Assembly (NCBI GenBank): GCA_026390835.1
Contig: JAPLFD010000020.1
Span: forward strand, 62,001-126,000
Direction: 5' to 3'
DNA length: 64,000 nucleotides
From: Sphingobacteriales bacterium
Lineage (GTDB): Bacteria; Bacteroidota; Bacteroidia; Sphingobacteriales; Sphingobacteriaceae
The translations under genes and the position numbers were made by a program. Positions 54,869 to 63,711 of this stretch are shown here, piece after piece. How positions within the stretch are numbered: position 1 is the first letter of the stretch; every line of letters begins with the position of its first letter. The notes under the pieces are model-generated. The model had not been told where the DNA came from and ran no database searches. It worked only from the letters and a program-made list of their open reading frames with translations.

Positions 54869-56707
54869 ATGTCAGATATTATTCAACTTTTACCCGATTC
54901 TGTTGCAAACCAAATTGCTGCAGGTGAGGTGGTTCAGCGTCCGGCTTCGGCAGTTAAAGAACTGTTAGAGAATGCCATTGATGCCGGTGCCGATCGCATT
55001 CAATTGTTGGTAAAAGATGCCGGAAAGGCACTTATTCAGGTGCTTGATAATGGCTGTGGCATGAGCCCAACTGATGCTCGTATGTGTTTTGAGCGTCACG
55101 CCACCTCTAAAATTAAAGAAGCTGCCGATTTATTTGCCATTCGAACCAAAGGGTTTAGGGGCGAAGCCATGGCTTCAATTGCGGCTATTGCCCAAGTAGA
55201 ATTAAAAACCCGCAGGGTAGAAGATGAGTTGGGAACTTTAGTAGAAATTGAAGGCTCTACGGTGCAAAAGCAAGAACCCATTGCTTGTGCTGCCGGAACG
55301 AGTATCAGTATTAAGAACTTATTTTATAATACGCCCGCCCGCCGTAACTTTTTAAAAAGTAATTCGGTGGAGTTGCGCCATATTATTGATGAATTTCAGC
55401 GGGTAGCTTTGGCACACCCCGATTTGTTTTTCTCTTTACACCACGATGGTAATGAGCTGTTTCATTTGCCTTCAACTAGTTTAAAGCAACGCATTGTGCA
55501 TGTTTTTGGTGCTGGCTACAATCAAAAGTTGGTGCCCGTTTCCGAAGAAACTAGCATTATTAATATTGAAGGATTTGTGGGCAAACCCGAGTTTGCCAAA
55601 AAAACACGTGGAGAACAGTTCTTCTTTGTAAACCGTAGATTTATTAAAGATGCCTACCTCAACCATGCGGTGGCTTCGGCTTTTGATGAAGTATTGAGTA
55701 GGGATAGTTTTCCCTTGTATGTTTTGTTTATTGAAATTGATCCTACACAAATTGATATTAACGTACATCCTACCAAAACCGAAATTAAATTTCAGGATGA
55801 AAAAGCCATGTATGCCATTATTCGTTCTGCAGTAAAGCGTTCTTTGGGTAGGTATAACATTGCGCCAACTTTAGATTTCAACCAAGAAACGGGCTTTAGC
55901 CAAATGATTACCCAGCAGTCGCCCGAAGATATTGTGGCACCTAGTATTCGGGTAAATCCCAATTTTAATCCCTTTGCCGCTTCGGTTGAATCGGCGCCAT
56001 CGAGGCATCATATGGGCCAAAGCCGCGAAAAGATTGAACAGGATTGGTCGGGCATTCACGAAGTGCTTAAAAGCGTCTCACATCAGCCTACAGCATTAAA
56101 TTTTGGTACGGAGGATGAACAGATATTTACAAAGGCTGGAGAGAAGCAAATTGTGCAGCTGCATCAACGGTTCATTTTATCTACTATTAAATCGGGTTGC
56201 CTGCTTATAGATCAACAAGCGGCCCACGAACGTATTTTATACGAACGCTTTGTGCAACAATTAGCCACAAAGCCGGGCACTTCGCAGCAAAGTTTATTTC
56301 CAGAAACGGTTACACTTTCGGCAACTGATGCCGAATTGGTAAAAGAATTGTTACCCGATATACAGGCTTTAGGCTTTCAAATTCGCGAATTTGGGAACAA
56401 TGCTTTTGTGGTGGAGGGCGTGCCTGCCGATATTACCTCTACGGCTAGCGAAGTGGAAGTTTTAGAGCAATTGTTAGAAGGGTTTAAAAATAACCAAGCG
56501 GCACTCAAATTAAATAAACGAGATCAGCTGGCTCGTACCTTGGCAAAAAACTCGGCCATTAAAGCGGGTACAAATTTAAATTTAGAAGAAATGACCGCCC
56601 TAATAGATGAGCTTTTTGCCTGCGAAATGCCTCAGGTTTCTATCAGTGGAAAACCAATAATTGTTACCTTTAGTTTGGAGGAGTTACTCCAAAAATTTGA
56701 AAAATAG
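54869..56707 (+). CDS. mutL: DNA mismatch repair protein MutL
   Basis: MutL of 612 residues. The N-terminal GHKL ATPase has ELLENAIDAGADRI, VLDNGCGM, FERHATSKI and GFRGEAMASIAAI. The C-terminal dimerisation/endonuclease part carries DQQAAHERILYE from Asp448, the endonuclease motif with Gln in place of the usual His, and ends near MPQVSISGKP. It is therefore a nicking-type MutL, expected without MutH. A TATTTTAG box lies 6 nt before the ATG. Confidence 0.97.
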   Translation: MSDIIQLLPDSVANQIAAGEVVQRPASAVKELLENAIDAGADRIQLLVKDAGKALIQVLDNGCGMSPTDARMCFERHATSKIKEAADLFAIRTKGFRGEAMASIAAIAQVELKTRRVEDELGTLVEIEGSTVQKQEPIACAAGTSISIKNLFYNTPARRNFLKSNSVELRHIIDEFQRVALAHPDLFFSLHHDGNELFHLPSTSLKQRIVHVFGAGYNQKLVPVSEETSIINIEGFVGKPEFAKKTRGEQFFFVNRRFIKDAYLNHAVASAFDEVLSRDSFPLYVLFIEIDPTQIDINVHPTKTEIKFQDEKAMYAIIRSAVKRSLGRYNIAPTLDFNQETGFSQMITQQSPEDIVAPSIRVNPNFNPFAASVESAPSRHHMGQSREKIEQDWSGIHEVLKSVSHQPTALNFGTEDEQIFTKAGEKQIVQLHQRFILSTIKSGCLLIDQQAAHERILYERFVQQLATKPGTSQQSLFPETVTLSATDAELVKELLPDIQALGFQIREFGNNAFVVEGVPADITSTASEVEVLEQLLEGFKNNQAALKLNKRDQLARTLAKNSAIKAGTNLNLEEMTALIDELFACEMPQVSISGKPIIVTFSLEELLQKFEK

Positions 56708-56711
56708 CGCT

Positions 56712-57422
56712 ATGCGATTACCCTTTGCAAATACACCAACGGTCGTAAAAAACCTGCTCATCATTAATATCATCTTCTATATTGCTACACTACTATTTAG
56801 CAAAGACGGAGCTTACCCCATGGTAGAGAATTTTGGCGTATTTTATTTCGATTCGCCCAACTTTAGAATTTGGCAGGTAATTACCTACATGTTTATGCAT
56901 AGCCCGGTGAGCTTTGCGCATATTTTATTTAACATGTTTGCCTTATACACCTTTGGCTCCCAGTTAGAATATTTGTTTGGTGCCAAACGGTTTTTAAATT
57001 TTTACCTCATTACGGGTCTGGGGGCTTTAGCCTTGCAAATGGCAATTCAAGCCATAGAGGTATACGGTATTGCCGGTAGTATTACCATTGATGTGGCTTC
57101 CTATACTTCCACTAATCCCGATCATCTGCGTACCCTGCAAGAAATTTATTACGGACCCATGCTAGGTGCTTCTGGCGCTATATTTGGCCTTTTAACGGCC
57201 TTTGGTTTATTATTCCCCAATGCCGAATTGTTCATCATGTTTATCCCTGTGCCTGTAAAAGCCAAATACATCATTCCGGTTTATATCGTTATTGAATTGT
57301 TTTTGGGTGTAGCTCAATTTAGCGGCGACTCGGTAGCGCATTTTGCGCATTTGGGTGGTGCACTTTTTGGTTTTATATTGATGAAAGTGTGGCGCATACG
57401 TAAACCCTGGGATTTTTATTAA
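56712..57422 (+). CDS. Rhomboid family intramembrane serine protease
   Basis: Membrane protease of 236 residues with about six helices, starting at ATG 56712 four bases after mutL (a longer in-frame start would lie inside mutL). The catalytic Ser is in LGASGAIFGLL and the catalytic His in AHFAHLGGALFG; the loop-1 WR-like patch is FRIWQVITYMFMH, and HILFNMFALYTFG is a rhomboid hallmark. Substrate unknown. Confidence 0.95.
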   Translation: MRLPFANTPTVVKNLLIINIIFYIATLLFSKDGAYPMVENFGVFYFDSPNFRIWQVITYMFMHSPVSFAHILFNMFALYTFGSQLEYLFGAKRFLNFYLITGLGALALQMAIQAIEVYGIAGSITIDVASYTSTNPDHLRTLQEIYYGPMLGASGAIFGLLTAFGLLFPNAELFIMFIPVPVKAKYIIPVYIVIELFLGVAQFSGDSVAHFAHLGGALFGFILMKVWRIRKPWDFY

Positions 57423-57428
57423 CATAGT

Positions 57429-58547
57429 ATGAGAAGAGGAAAACCACATATTGGGTTATTGAGCAAATTTTTGCTGTTCTTAAATGCGCTTGCAATTTTC
57501 TTTTTGCTACTTTCTTATTTGGCTCCCTATATAAACCCTGCTAGTTTTTGGCCCATAGCTTTTGTGGGTTTGGCCTATCCCTTTATTTTGCTTTTTAATT
57601 TGCTTTGTGTGGTATTTTGGTTGTTCCGTAAACCTGTTTTTGCAGTACCGTCGCTAATAGCCGTATTAGTGGGTTGGAATGTTCTTACCAGTTTCGTCGG
57701 TTTTAGAGAATCTACCGCCATTGAGGTGCCAAAATCATCGCCAGATTTTGTGCGCATTTTAACCTACAATGTGCACAGTTTTAAAAAATTCGGATTTCAA
57801 AATGAAGAAACTATCCGCGATCAAATGCTTACCATTATTCGTAAAGAGCAGCCCGATGTGATTTGTTTTCAGGAATTTTTTTCTCGTAATCGGGGTAAAT
57901 ACAATTTCAAAAAGCTAATTAAAGAGATTTTACAAACCGAGCATTATTACTTCGAACCTGCAACCGATAATGGTTTCGAAGCTATTGGCCTAGCCATTTT
58001 CTCTAAGTTCCCTATTGTAAAAAAAGGGAGTATTCGTTTTGATAAAAAACAACGAGGCAACGAAGCTATTTACGCCGATGTGCTTTATCGAAAACAAACA
58101 TTTCGGGTGTATAATGTGCATCTCCAATCCATTAAATTTCAACCAAAAGATTACGAGTATATCCACCAAGTGCAAGAAGAAATTCAAACAGATATGACTT
58201 CGTCGCGTAGAATAGGAGGGCGTTTAAAACGGGCCTTTATAAAACGCAGCATGCAAGTAGCCTTGGTAAAAAAACATACCAGCACCTGCACAACGCCTTA
58301 TGTGCTAGCTGGCGATTTTAACGATACGCCTGTTTCGTATACTGTACACCAAATGGCCAATGGCTTGGTGAATACCTTTAAAGAGAAAGGAAGTGGCCTA
58401 GGCGTTACTTATAATGGCGATTTCCCTAATTTTCAAATCGATTATATTTTAGCTACTCCAAATTTTGGTGTTAGAAATTACCGTATTATTAATAAAAAAC
58501 TATCCGATCATTTTGCAGTTCGGGCAGATTTAGAACTAGATAACTAA
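57429..58547 (+). CDS. Membrane-anchored endonuclease/exonuclease/phosphatase family protein
   Basis: Protein of 372 residues. Three hydrophobic segments (about 12-33, 38-62 and 68-85) precede a DNase I-like EEP domain: ILTYNVHSF, VICFQEFF (catalytic Glu), YRVYNVHLQSI-like VYNVHLQS, LAGDFNDTPVS, IDYILAT and LSDHFAVRADL (catalytic His). The substrate may be nucleic acid or phospholipid/inositol phosphate. It lies 6 bases after the rhomboid gene. Confidence 0.93.
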   Translation: MRRGKPHIGLLSKFLLFLNALAIFFLLLSYLAPYINPASFWPIAFVGLAYPFILLFNLLCVVFWLFRKPVFAVPSLIAVLVGWNVLTSFVGFRESTAIEVPKSSPDFVRILTYNVHSFKKFGFQNEETIRDQMLTIIRKEQPDVICFQEFFSRNRGKYNFKKLIKEILQTEHYYFEPATDNGFEAIGLAIFSKFPIVKKGSIRFDKKQRGNEAIYADVLYRKQTFRVYNVHLQSIKFQPKDYEYIHQVQEEIQTDMTSSRRIGGRLKRAFIKRSMQVALVKKHTSTCTTPYVLAGDFNDTPVSYTVHQMANGLVNTFKEKGSGLGVTYNGDFPNFQIDYILATPNFGVRNYRIINKKLSDHFAVRADLELDN

Positions 58548-58556
58548 GCATTTTTA

Positions 58557-58564
58557 TACCTTTG
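58557..58564 (+). promoter_or_regulatory. Bacteroidota -7 box (TACCTTTG) for cysS
   Basis: TACCTTTG matches TAnnTTTG and ends 4 nt before the cysS ATG at 58569. Leaderless transcription is suggested; no clear -33 partner is seen. Confidence 0.45.
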
Positions 58565-58568
58565 TGGC

Positions 58569-60029
58569 ATGAAAAACCAAGTACAGGTTTATAATACCTT
58601 AACTCGTAGCAAAGAACTTTTTATCCCACTACAACCACCTTTAGTTGGTATGTACGTATGTGGCCCTACCGTGTACAGCGATGTGCATCTAGGCAATTGC
58701 CGTACCTTTGTTTCTTTCGATTTAATTTACAGGTATTTGCTGCACTTGGGCTATAAAGTGCGTTATGTGCGCAACATTACCGATGCTGGTCATTTAGAGG
58801 GCGACCGCGATGAAGGGGATGATAAATTTGCTAAAAAAGCCAAGCTAGAGCAGGTAGAGCCCATGGAAATTGTACAACGCTACACCTTAGGTTTCCACGA
58901 AGTAATGGGCTTATTAAACACCTTGCCGCCAAGCATTGAACCAACTGCTACCGGTCATATTGCCGAGCAAATAGAAATGGTAAAAGAGATTTTGGCAAGC
59001 GGCTTGGCTTATGAAGTAAATGGCACCGTATATTTTGATGTTGAAAAATATAGCCAAAATCATAATTATACCATTTTAACTAACCGCCAGTTAGAAGATT
59101 TACTGGCCAACACCCGTGAGTTAGGGGGCCAAGACGATAAAAAAGGACGTTTAGATTTTGCACTTTGGATTAAAGCAAAACCCGAACATATTATGCGTTG
59201 GCCGTCGCCATGGGGTTGGGGTTTCCCGGGCTGGCATATTGAATGTTCGGCCATGAGTAAAAAATATTTAGGCGATACGTTTGACATTCATGGGGGTGGA
59301 TTAGATTTAGCGGCTACGCATCATACCAATGAAATTGCACAATCGCAGGCATGTAACCACCACGAGCCCGCCCGCTTTTGGATGCATACCAATATGCTTA
59401 CCGTAAACGGCACCCGCATGTCTAAAAGTGCGGGCAATGGCTTTTTACCCGGCGAATTGTTTAGCGGGAATCACCCTTCGTTGAGTAAGGCCTTTTCGCC
59501 TATGACCGTTCGGTTCTTTATGCTGCAAGCGCATTACCGCAGTACGCTCGATTTTTCGAACGAAGCCCTAGAAGCATCAGAAAAAGGATTTAAGCGCTTG
59601 TTACAAGCAGTTGATTTGCTAAATGGCTTGAAGCCGAGCGATCAATCTACCTGCGATGTAGCCGCCTTAAAAGCACGTGGCTATGCGGCTATGAATGATG
59701 ATTTTAACAGCCCTATTCTTATTGCTGAACTGTTTGAGGCTGTAAAATTGATTAACGGCATAAACGATGGCAAGGTGCAAATCTCTGTAGCCGATTTAGC
59801 TAGCCTAAGCCAATTTGTGAAACAAATGGTGTTTGATGTATTGGGTTTACAAGCCGAAGGCAAGGAAGGTACGGAGCTTGCACCATTAATGGATTTAGTT
59901 ATTAAACTTCGCAACGAAGCAAAAGCGAAACAAGATTACGCTACTTCCGATAAAATACGCATTGCCTTACAAGAAGCAGGTATTCAGCTAAACGATAGCA
60001 AAGAGAGCACTACTTGGACCAAATTATAA
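58569..60029 (+). CDS. cysS: Cysteinyl-tRNA synthetase
   Basis: Class I synthetase of 486 residues charging tRNA-Cys. It has the HIGH-like VHLGN in YVCGPTVYSDVHLGN (the Cys is a zinc ligand), WHIECSAMS with the second zinc Cys, HGGGLDLAATHHTNEIAQS with zinc His, and the KMSKS-like MSKSAGN. The C-terminal anticodon-binding helix region ends KIRIALQEAGIQL. The stop codon lies 1 base from the convergent hypothetical gene. Confidence 0.98.
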   Translation: MKNQVQVYNTLTRSKELFIPLQPPLVGMYVCGPTVYSDVHLGNCRTFVSFDLIYRYLLHLGYKVRYVRNITDAGHLEGDRDEGDDKFAKKAKLEQVEPMEIVQRYTLGFHEVMGLLNTLPPSIEPTATGHIAEQIEMVKEILASGLAYEVNGTVYFDVEKYSQNHNYTILTNRQLEDLLANTRELGGQDDKKGRLDFALWIKAKPEHIMRWPSPWGWGFPGWHIECSAMSKKYLGDTFDIHGGGLDLAATHHTNEIAQSQACNHHEPARFWMHTNMLTVNGTRMSKSAGNGFLPGELFSGNHPSLSKAFSPMTVRFFMLQAHYRSTLDFSNEALEASEKGFKRLLQAVDLLNGLKPSDQSTCDVAALKARGYAAMNDDFNSPILIAELFEAVKLINGINDGKVQISVADLASLSQFVKQMVFDVLGLQAEGKEGTELAPLMDLVIKLRNEAKAKQDYATSDKIRIALQEAGIQLNDSKESTTWTKL

Positions 60030-60030
60030 T

Positions 60031-60705
60031 TTATAAGGAATTATAAAATACAATCAGTCGCATCAGATCTGCTTCGTTTTTTAGGTTAAGCTTCTCCTCG
60101 GTTATATAGGCCTCTAATTCGGCTGCATGATTTCCTAAAGCTGCCATTACCTGTTTTTTATCTTTCTTAATTTTTACCGGCACATTGTTTTTGGCTAAGT
60201 AGTAGTATTCATCTTCTTTGTAGGTGCGGGTAGTAGTGGCCGAATTGAATGCACGTTCATCGAAGGGCTGTTTTACACGGCGTTTTAACAATTGCACACT
60301 TCCATCGCTTAATACTTGATAAAAACTACTCGTTTTAGTTCTATCTATAGGGGCAAATCCACTTTTAAATAGGAGCGTTTCATCGCCAATAATTAAGCTA
60401 AACTCACTTACTGGTAGGGAAAATTGCAATAAATCGTCGCTCTTGGTATCCTTAAAATACACTTGATCTTTCTCTAAATCGTATTTTAAAAAATCGGCTT
60501 TATAGGTGTTACCATTTGTAAACTTTACTAAGCCTTTCAGCCACGTTGTAGTAAGCAGCGGAGTTCCCTCTTCTCTTAAATTGCTGCTAGTAAGTAAGGC
60601 TCGGTCTTGTTGGTCGAAAACCAATTGCTCTTTTACAGATTGTGCCTGCAGTGTACTTGCGGCTGCGGCTATCAAAATAAATAGAAAGCTAAATTTTTTC
60701 ATCAT
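60031..60705 (-). CDS. Hypothetical secreted protein, tandem paralogue B
   Basis: Secreted protein of 224 residues with a signal peptide ending near LQAQ. Not recognised. The body has beta-rich segments (GLVKFTNGNTYKADFLKYDLEKDQVYFKD; LLFKSGFAPID; YQVLSDGSVQLLKR) and ends with a helical LNLKNEADLMRLIVFYNSL. It is a close relative of the gene just upstream, and its ATG overlaps that gene's stop codon (TAATG). Both end with the same YNSL. Confidence 0.8.
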   Translation of the reverse strand: MMKKFSFLFILIAAAASTLQAQSVKEQLVFDQQDRALLTSSNLREEGTPLLTTTWLKGLVKFTNGNTYKADFLKYDLEKDQVYFKDTKSDDLLQFSLPVSEFSLIIGDETLLFKSGFAPIDRTKTSSFYQVLSDGSVQLLKRRVKQPFDERAFNSATTTRTYKEDEYYYLAKNNVPVKIKKDKKQVMAALGNHAAELEAYITEEKLNLKNEADLMRLIVFYNSL

Positions 60706-61376
60706 TATAAGGAGTTATAGTATTGAATGAATTGAATTAAATCTTCTTCATTTTTAAGATTTAACGATTTTTCTTGCAGATAATTTTCTAAAGCACTGCC
60801 CTGATTTGCTAAGGCAGCCAATATACTTTTTTTGTCTTTTCTAATTCTGATAAGCGTATTGTTGTTGCTAATATAATAGAAGTTAAGCACTTCAAAACTT
60901 TTAATTATACTAGCCGAGTTAAAAGGTTTTTCTTCGTTTATTTTTTTGCTCGTTCTTTTAAGTAGTTGCGTGCCGCCATCAAACAACACTTGGTAATAGT
61001 TTTTTTCGGTATTGTCGTCAATGGCTTTATATCCATTTCTGTATAAAATTGAAGCCTTATCTTTATCGTTTAGTTTAAATTCTACTACAGGTATTACAAA
61101 AGCCAATAGTTGATCGGTTTTAATGTCTTTAAAAAAGAGTTCATCCCGTAATAAATTATATTTGAGCTGAACATTGGTATAGCTTTTCCCATTACTAAGC
61201 TTTACAGTACCCTCTGTCCAGTTTTCGAACAGGTAAGGGTAACCCTTTACATCGGTGTAGTTGATGCCTAAAAATGGTGCGCCTTGATCATTTTGAATAA
61301 ACTGAGCTTTAGAATGGCTGCTTACACCCAGGTATAAAAGGCAGGTGATGGCGAACGTTTTTAATGGGGCTTGCAT
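60705..61376 (-). CDS. Hypothetical secreted protein, tandem paralogue A
   Basis: Secreted protein of 223 residues from the ATG at 61376 (MQAPLKTFAITC; a longer in-frame TTG at 61400 falls inside a -7 box). It shares with the next gene the blocks TVKLSNGKSYTNVQLKYNLLRDELFFKD, YRNGYKAIDD, YQVLFDGGTQLLKR, IRIRKDKKSILAALANQG and LNLKNEEDLIQFIQYYNSL. It is likely an exported beta-sandwich of unknown function. First gene of a two-gene operon produced by tandem duplication. Confidence 0.8.
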   Translation of the reverse strand: MQAPLKTFAITCLLYLGVSSHSKAQFIQNDQGAPFLGINYTDVKGYPYLFENWTEGTVKLSNGKSYTNVQLKYNLLRDELFFKDIKTDQLLAFVIPVVEFKLNDKDKASILYRNGYKAIDDNTEKNYYQVLFDGGTQLLKRTSKKINEEKPFNSASIIKSFEVLNFYYISNNNTLIRIRKDKKSILAALANQGSALENYLQEKSLNLKNEEDLIQFIQYYNSL

Positions 61377-61397
61377 GGTGTTTTTTCCTTTTACTTT

Positions 61398-61405
61398 CAA
61401 ATATA
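61398..61405 (-). promoter_or_regulatory. Bacteroidota -7 box (TATATTTG) for the tandem paralogues
   Basis: On the minus strand TATATTTG fits TAnnTTTG exactly, 21 nt before the ATG at 61376. The leader contains AAAGGA, a plausible ribosome site. The -33 element is unclear. Confidence 0.5.
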
Positions 61406-61581
61406 CTGTTTAAACTGATTTGTAAAACAGAGGTTCGTATACTTCTTGGGATAGTGATTTAAAACAAAGGTTTAATTAGAAATGTTCCCTTTAGGCTAAA
61501 AAGTGGTGATGGCTAAAAAAAGGGCACCAATAGAACTCTATTCTAGCTAGTAAATGAACTAATAAAATGGTTTATTAATAG

Positions 61582-61610
61582 ATGCTTAAGGCATTTATGC
61601 CGATAAGCAT
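61582..61610 (-). terminator. Long hairpin downstream of the surA-like gene
   Basis: ATGCTTA-A-GGCAT (61582-61594) pairs with ATGCC-GA-TAAGCAT (61597-61610): 12 pairs interrupted by a small internal loop. It lies 37 bases beyond the surA-like stop. No T tract follows on the minus strand, so it may end transcription inefficiently, protect the 3' end, or be a DNA site. Confidence 0.45.
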
Positions 61611-61646
61611 AATTAGCTTTCCTGAAAAATATACCAATTAAAGAAT

Positions 61647-63011
61647 CTAATTAGCCAGTGGCGGAGTAGGCCAATCTTGCAAATCTTTACAGGTAAGATA
61701 TTCCGGATCTATTTTAATGAAGGTGCTTTTTCTACGTTTTTCGAACCAAGCACTTACCACTTTGTTTACTTCATCATCATAGGCGGCATCCTTAATTTTT
61801 GGATAGTCTTGTTCTAAGCTAGCCTTGTGCGGCCCGATTCTCGATTTAAGAAATACAAAACGATAACCTTGTTGCCCGGCCGGAGAAACAAAAGAAGTCG
61901 GTTTAGAAATGTTACCCACTTTCATGGTATCAATAGTTAAGAACAAAGCGGGGTCTATTTTATCGGTAGGGATAAACGTACTTCTGCTTTGTACATTTTC
62001 GGCATTCAGCATCATTCCGCCATTAAATTTGGTGTCGTTATCATCAGAGTGAAGCGAAGCTGCGGCCGAAAAGTCTAATTTTTTGATACTTACCAAATTA
62101 TACACACTATCTGCAAGAGCTTTGCAGCGCTCTAAACTAGCAGGTGTGGGTTCAGTTTTAATTAAAATATGTTGCGCTCTCACTTGTTCGCCTCGGCGTT
62201 CCATTACTTTTAGTACGTGAAAGCCATACTCGGTTTCAAACACTTGCGACATTTCGCCGGCCTTTATTTTAAAGGCATTGGCAGCAAATTCTTTTACCAA
62301 CATGGTGCGGTCCATAAAACCCAAATCGCCACCTTCGGTAGCTGAGCCTAAATCCTGAGAATACAATCTAGCCAAGGTGCCAAAATCTTCTCCACCTTTT
62401 ATACGTAAACGGAGGGCTTCTACTCTATCTCGGTAGGCTTCTTTTTCTTTTTTAGTGAGTTTGGGGTAAAGCACTACGGCACCCACCTCTATTTCGGTGT
62501 TAAATGAGGGCAGGCTATCTTTTGGAATGCGTTCGAAATATTTTTTGACATCATCGGGGCTTACCGATACTTTTTCGGAGATAGTACCCTGCATTTTATT
62601 AGCCACTAACTGTTCCCGAATATCGGGTCTAATTTCATCTTTATATTGTAGTACCGAACGATTTAAAAATTGCTCCAAACGCTCTTGCCCACCAGCACGA
62701 CTTATCATGGTACGCATTCTACGGCTAATTTCATCGTCAACCTGCTCTTCGGTAACCATTACCGAATCTATAATGGCTTGTTGGGATAATAATTTCTGCG
62801 TTAGTAATTGTTGTAAAAAATAGCATTTTAAGGTTTCATCGGCAGGGTTGCCTTGGGCCAAGTATTGGGCATATTGCATTTCTAAATCCGATTTTAGGAT
62901 AATGGCACTACCTACCACGGCAACAACTTTATCCAATGCAACCTTTTGTGCTTTTGCTACTTGAGCGGTGAGCCCTATGATAATTAAAATAATCCCTGCT
63001 ATTTTTTTCAT
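61647..63011 (-). CDS. SurA-like periplasmic chaperone / parvulin peptidyl-prolyl isomerase
   Basis: Periplasmic folding factor of 454 residues with a signal peptide ending VAKAQ. A SurA-type N-terminal chaperone domain (ALDKVVAVVGSAIILKSDLE) is followed by two parvulin domains: the first around 175-275 (EIEVGAVVLYP ... SATEGGDLGFMDRTMLV ... FETEYGFHVLKVMERRG), the second from VRAQHILIKTEP to FVFLKSRIGPHK. It probably assists folding of outer-membrane and secreted proteins. Confidence 0.94.
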   Translation of the reverse strand: MKKIAGIILIIIGLTAQVAKAQKVALDKVVAVVGSAIILKSDLEMQYAQYLAQGNPADETLKCYFLQQLLTQKLLSQQAIIDSVMVTEEQVDDEISRRMRTMISRAGGQERLEQFLNRSVLQYKDEIRPDIREQLVANKMQGTISEKVSVSPDDVKKYFERIPKDSLPSFNTEIEVGAVVLYPKLTKKEKEAYRDRVEALRLRIKGGEDFGTLARLYSQDLGSATEGGDLGFMDRTMLVKEFAANAFKIKAGEMSQVFETEYGFHVLKVMERRGEQVRAQHILIKTEPTPASLERCKALADSVYNLVSIKKLDFSAAASLHSDDNDTKFNGGMMLNAENVQSRSTFIPTDKIDPALFLTIDTMKVGNISKPTSFVSPAGQQGYRFVFLKSRIGPHKASLEQDYPKIKDAAYDDEVNKVVSAWFEKRRKSTFIKIDPEYLTCKDLQDWPTPPLAN

Positions 63012-63212
63012 TTCTTTATTATGGATGTGTGGATGATGAAGCTATTTTTAATTCACCTAACCCGTCGCAAAATTATCAGATATAATCAATTATTTAGCCT
63101 AATTGCGTAAAATTAATCGAAAATCTCTTTTGATAACTTCATGGAGTCCAATTTAGGGCTTTAATTGTAATTATACCTGCTCTTTAACTATTTTTAACAG
63201 CTTAGCTTTTCT

Positions 63213-63220
63213 TATCTTTA
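63213..63220 (+). promoter_or_regulatory. Candidate -7 box (TATCTTTA)
   Basis: TATCTTTA differs from TAnnTTTG at the last base and ends 4 nt before the ATG at 63225. It is located in the 213-base divergent region after the surA-like gene (63012-63224), which contains no other recognisable feature. Confidence 0.3.
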
Positions 63221-63224
63221 GGCC

Positions 63225-63707
63225 ATGTCTTTACTCAGTAACAACGTTCAAGCGCTACACATTCTTTTTAATGAAGAGCTGTATGCAATTGGAGACACTA
63301 AAGAAAATAATGCACCTCTAGCGTCCATTTCATTTGATTATTTGGGCGGTAACAATCGATTTTTCTTACTACTGGTTAATTGCCCCAACGAAAAGCACCT
63401 AGAAAAACAGCACTTAGATTTACTCTTAAAAATTTTGCAAGCAAAAGGATTGCAGCAAGAAGATGTAGCTATTTTGAATATAGCCAATCAGCCGCCACTA
63501 AATTTTGAGGTTTTACACACTTTTTTCGCTTGTGCTAAAATCTGTTTGTTCGGCATAGCACCTGCTACCTTGGGCTTGGTCAATACGGCTTCTAACGAAC
63601 CTTTTACACACGAAGGCGTTCGCGTATTAGCCACCTTTAGCTTGGCGGAGTTGGAGCAAACGCAACATAAAAAAGTAGCCTTTTGGAATGCAATGAAAGC
63701 TTTTTAG
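63225..63707 (+). CDS. Hypothetical 160-residue protein upstream of rdgB
   Basis: Soluble protein, not recognised. It appears to be alpha/beta: NVQALHILFNEELYAI, FFLLLVNCPNE, a helix LDLLLKILQAKGL, DVAILNIANQPP, FACAKICLFGI, VLATFSLAELEQ. No signal peptide, membrane segment or clear catalytic motif is visible. It stops 4 bases before rdgB and is probably co-transcribed with it. Confidence 0.75.
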   Translation: MSLLSNNVQALHILFNEELYAIGDTKENNAPLASISFDYLGGNNRFFLLLVNCPNEKHLEKQHLDLLLKILQAKGLQQEDVAILNIANQPPLNFEVLHTFFACAKICLFGIAPATLGLVNTASNEPFTHEGVRVLATFSLAELEQTQHKKVAFWNAMKAF

Positions 63708-63711
63708 TTTT

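Larger units (their letters stand above)
61377..61646. other. Intergenic region between the surA-like gene and the tandem paralogues
   Basis: This is the longest gap in the window (270 bases). It contains a -7 box for the paralogue operon on the minus strand and a long hairpin close to the end of the surA-like gene. A short direct repeat GGCTAAAAA occurs near 61494 and 61516. No gene or RNA gene was recognised. Confidence 0.6.

Noticed and set aside
61377-61646. tRNA or small RNA gene in the longest gap
   Set aside because: No cloverleaf or T-loop consensus was seen; only a hairpin and a promoter box are supported.
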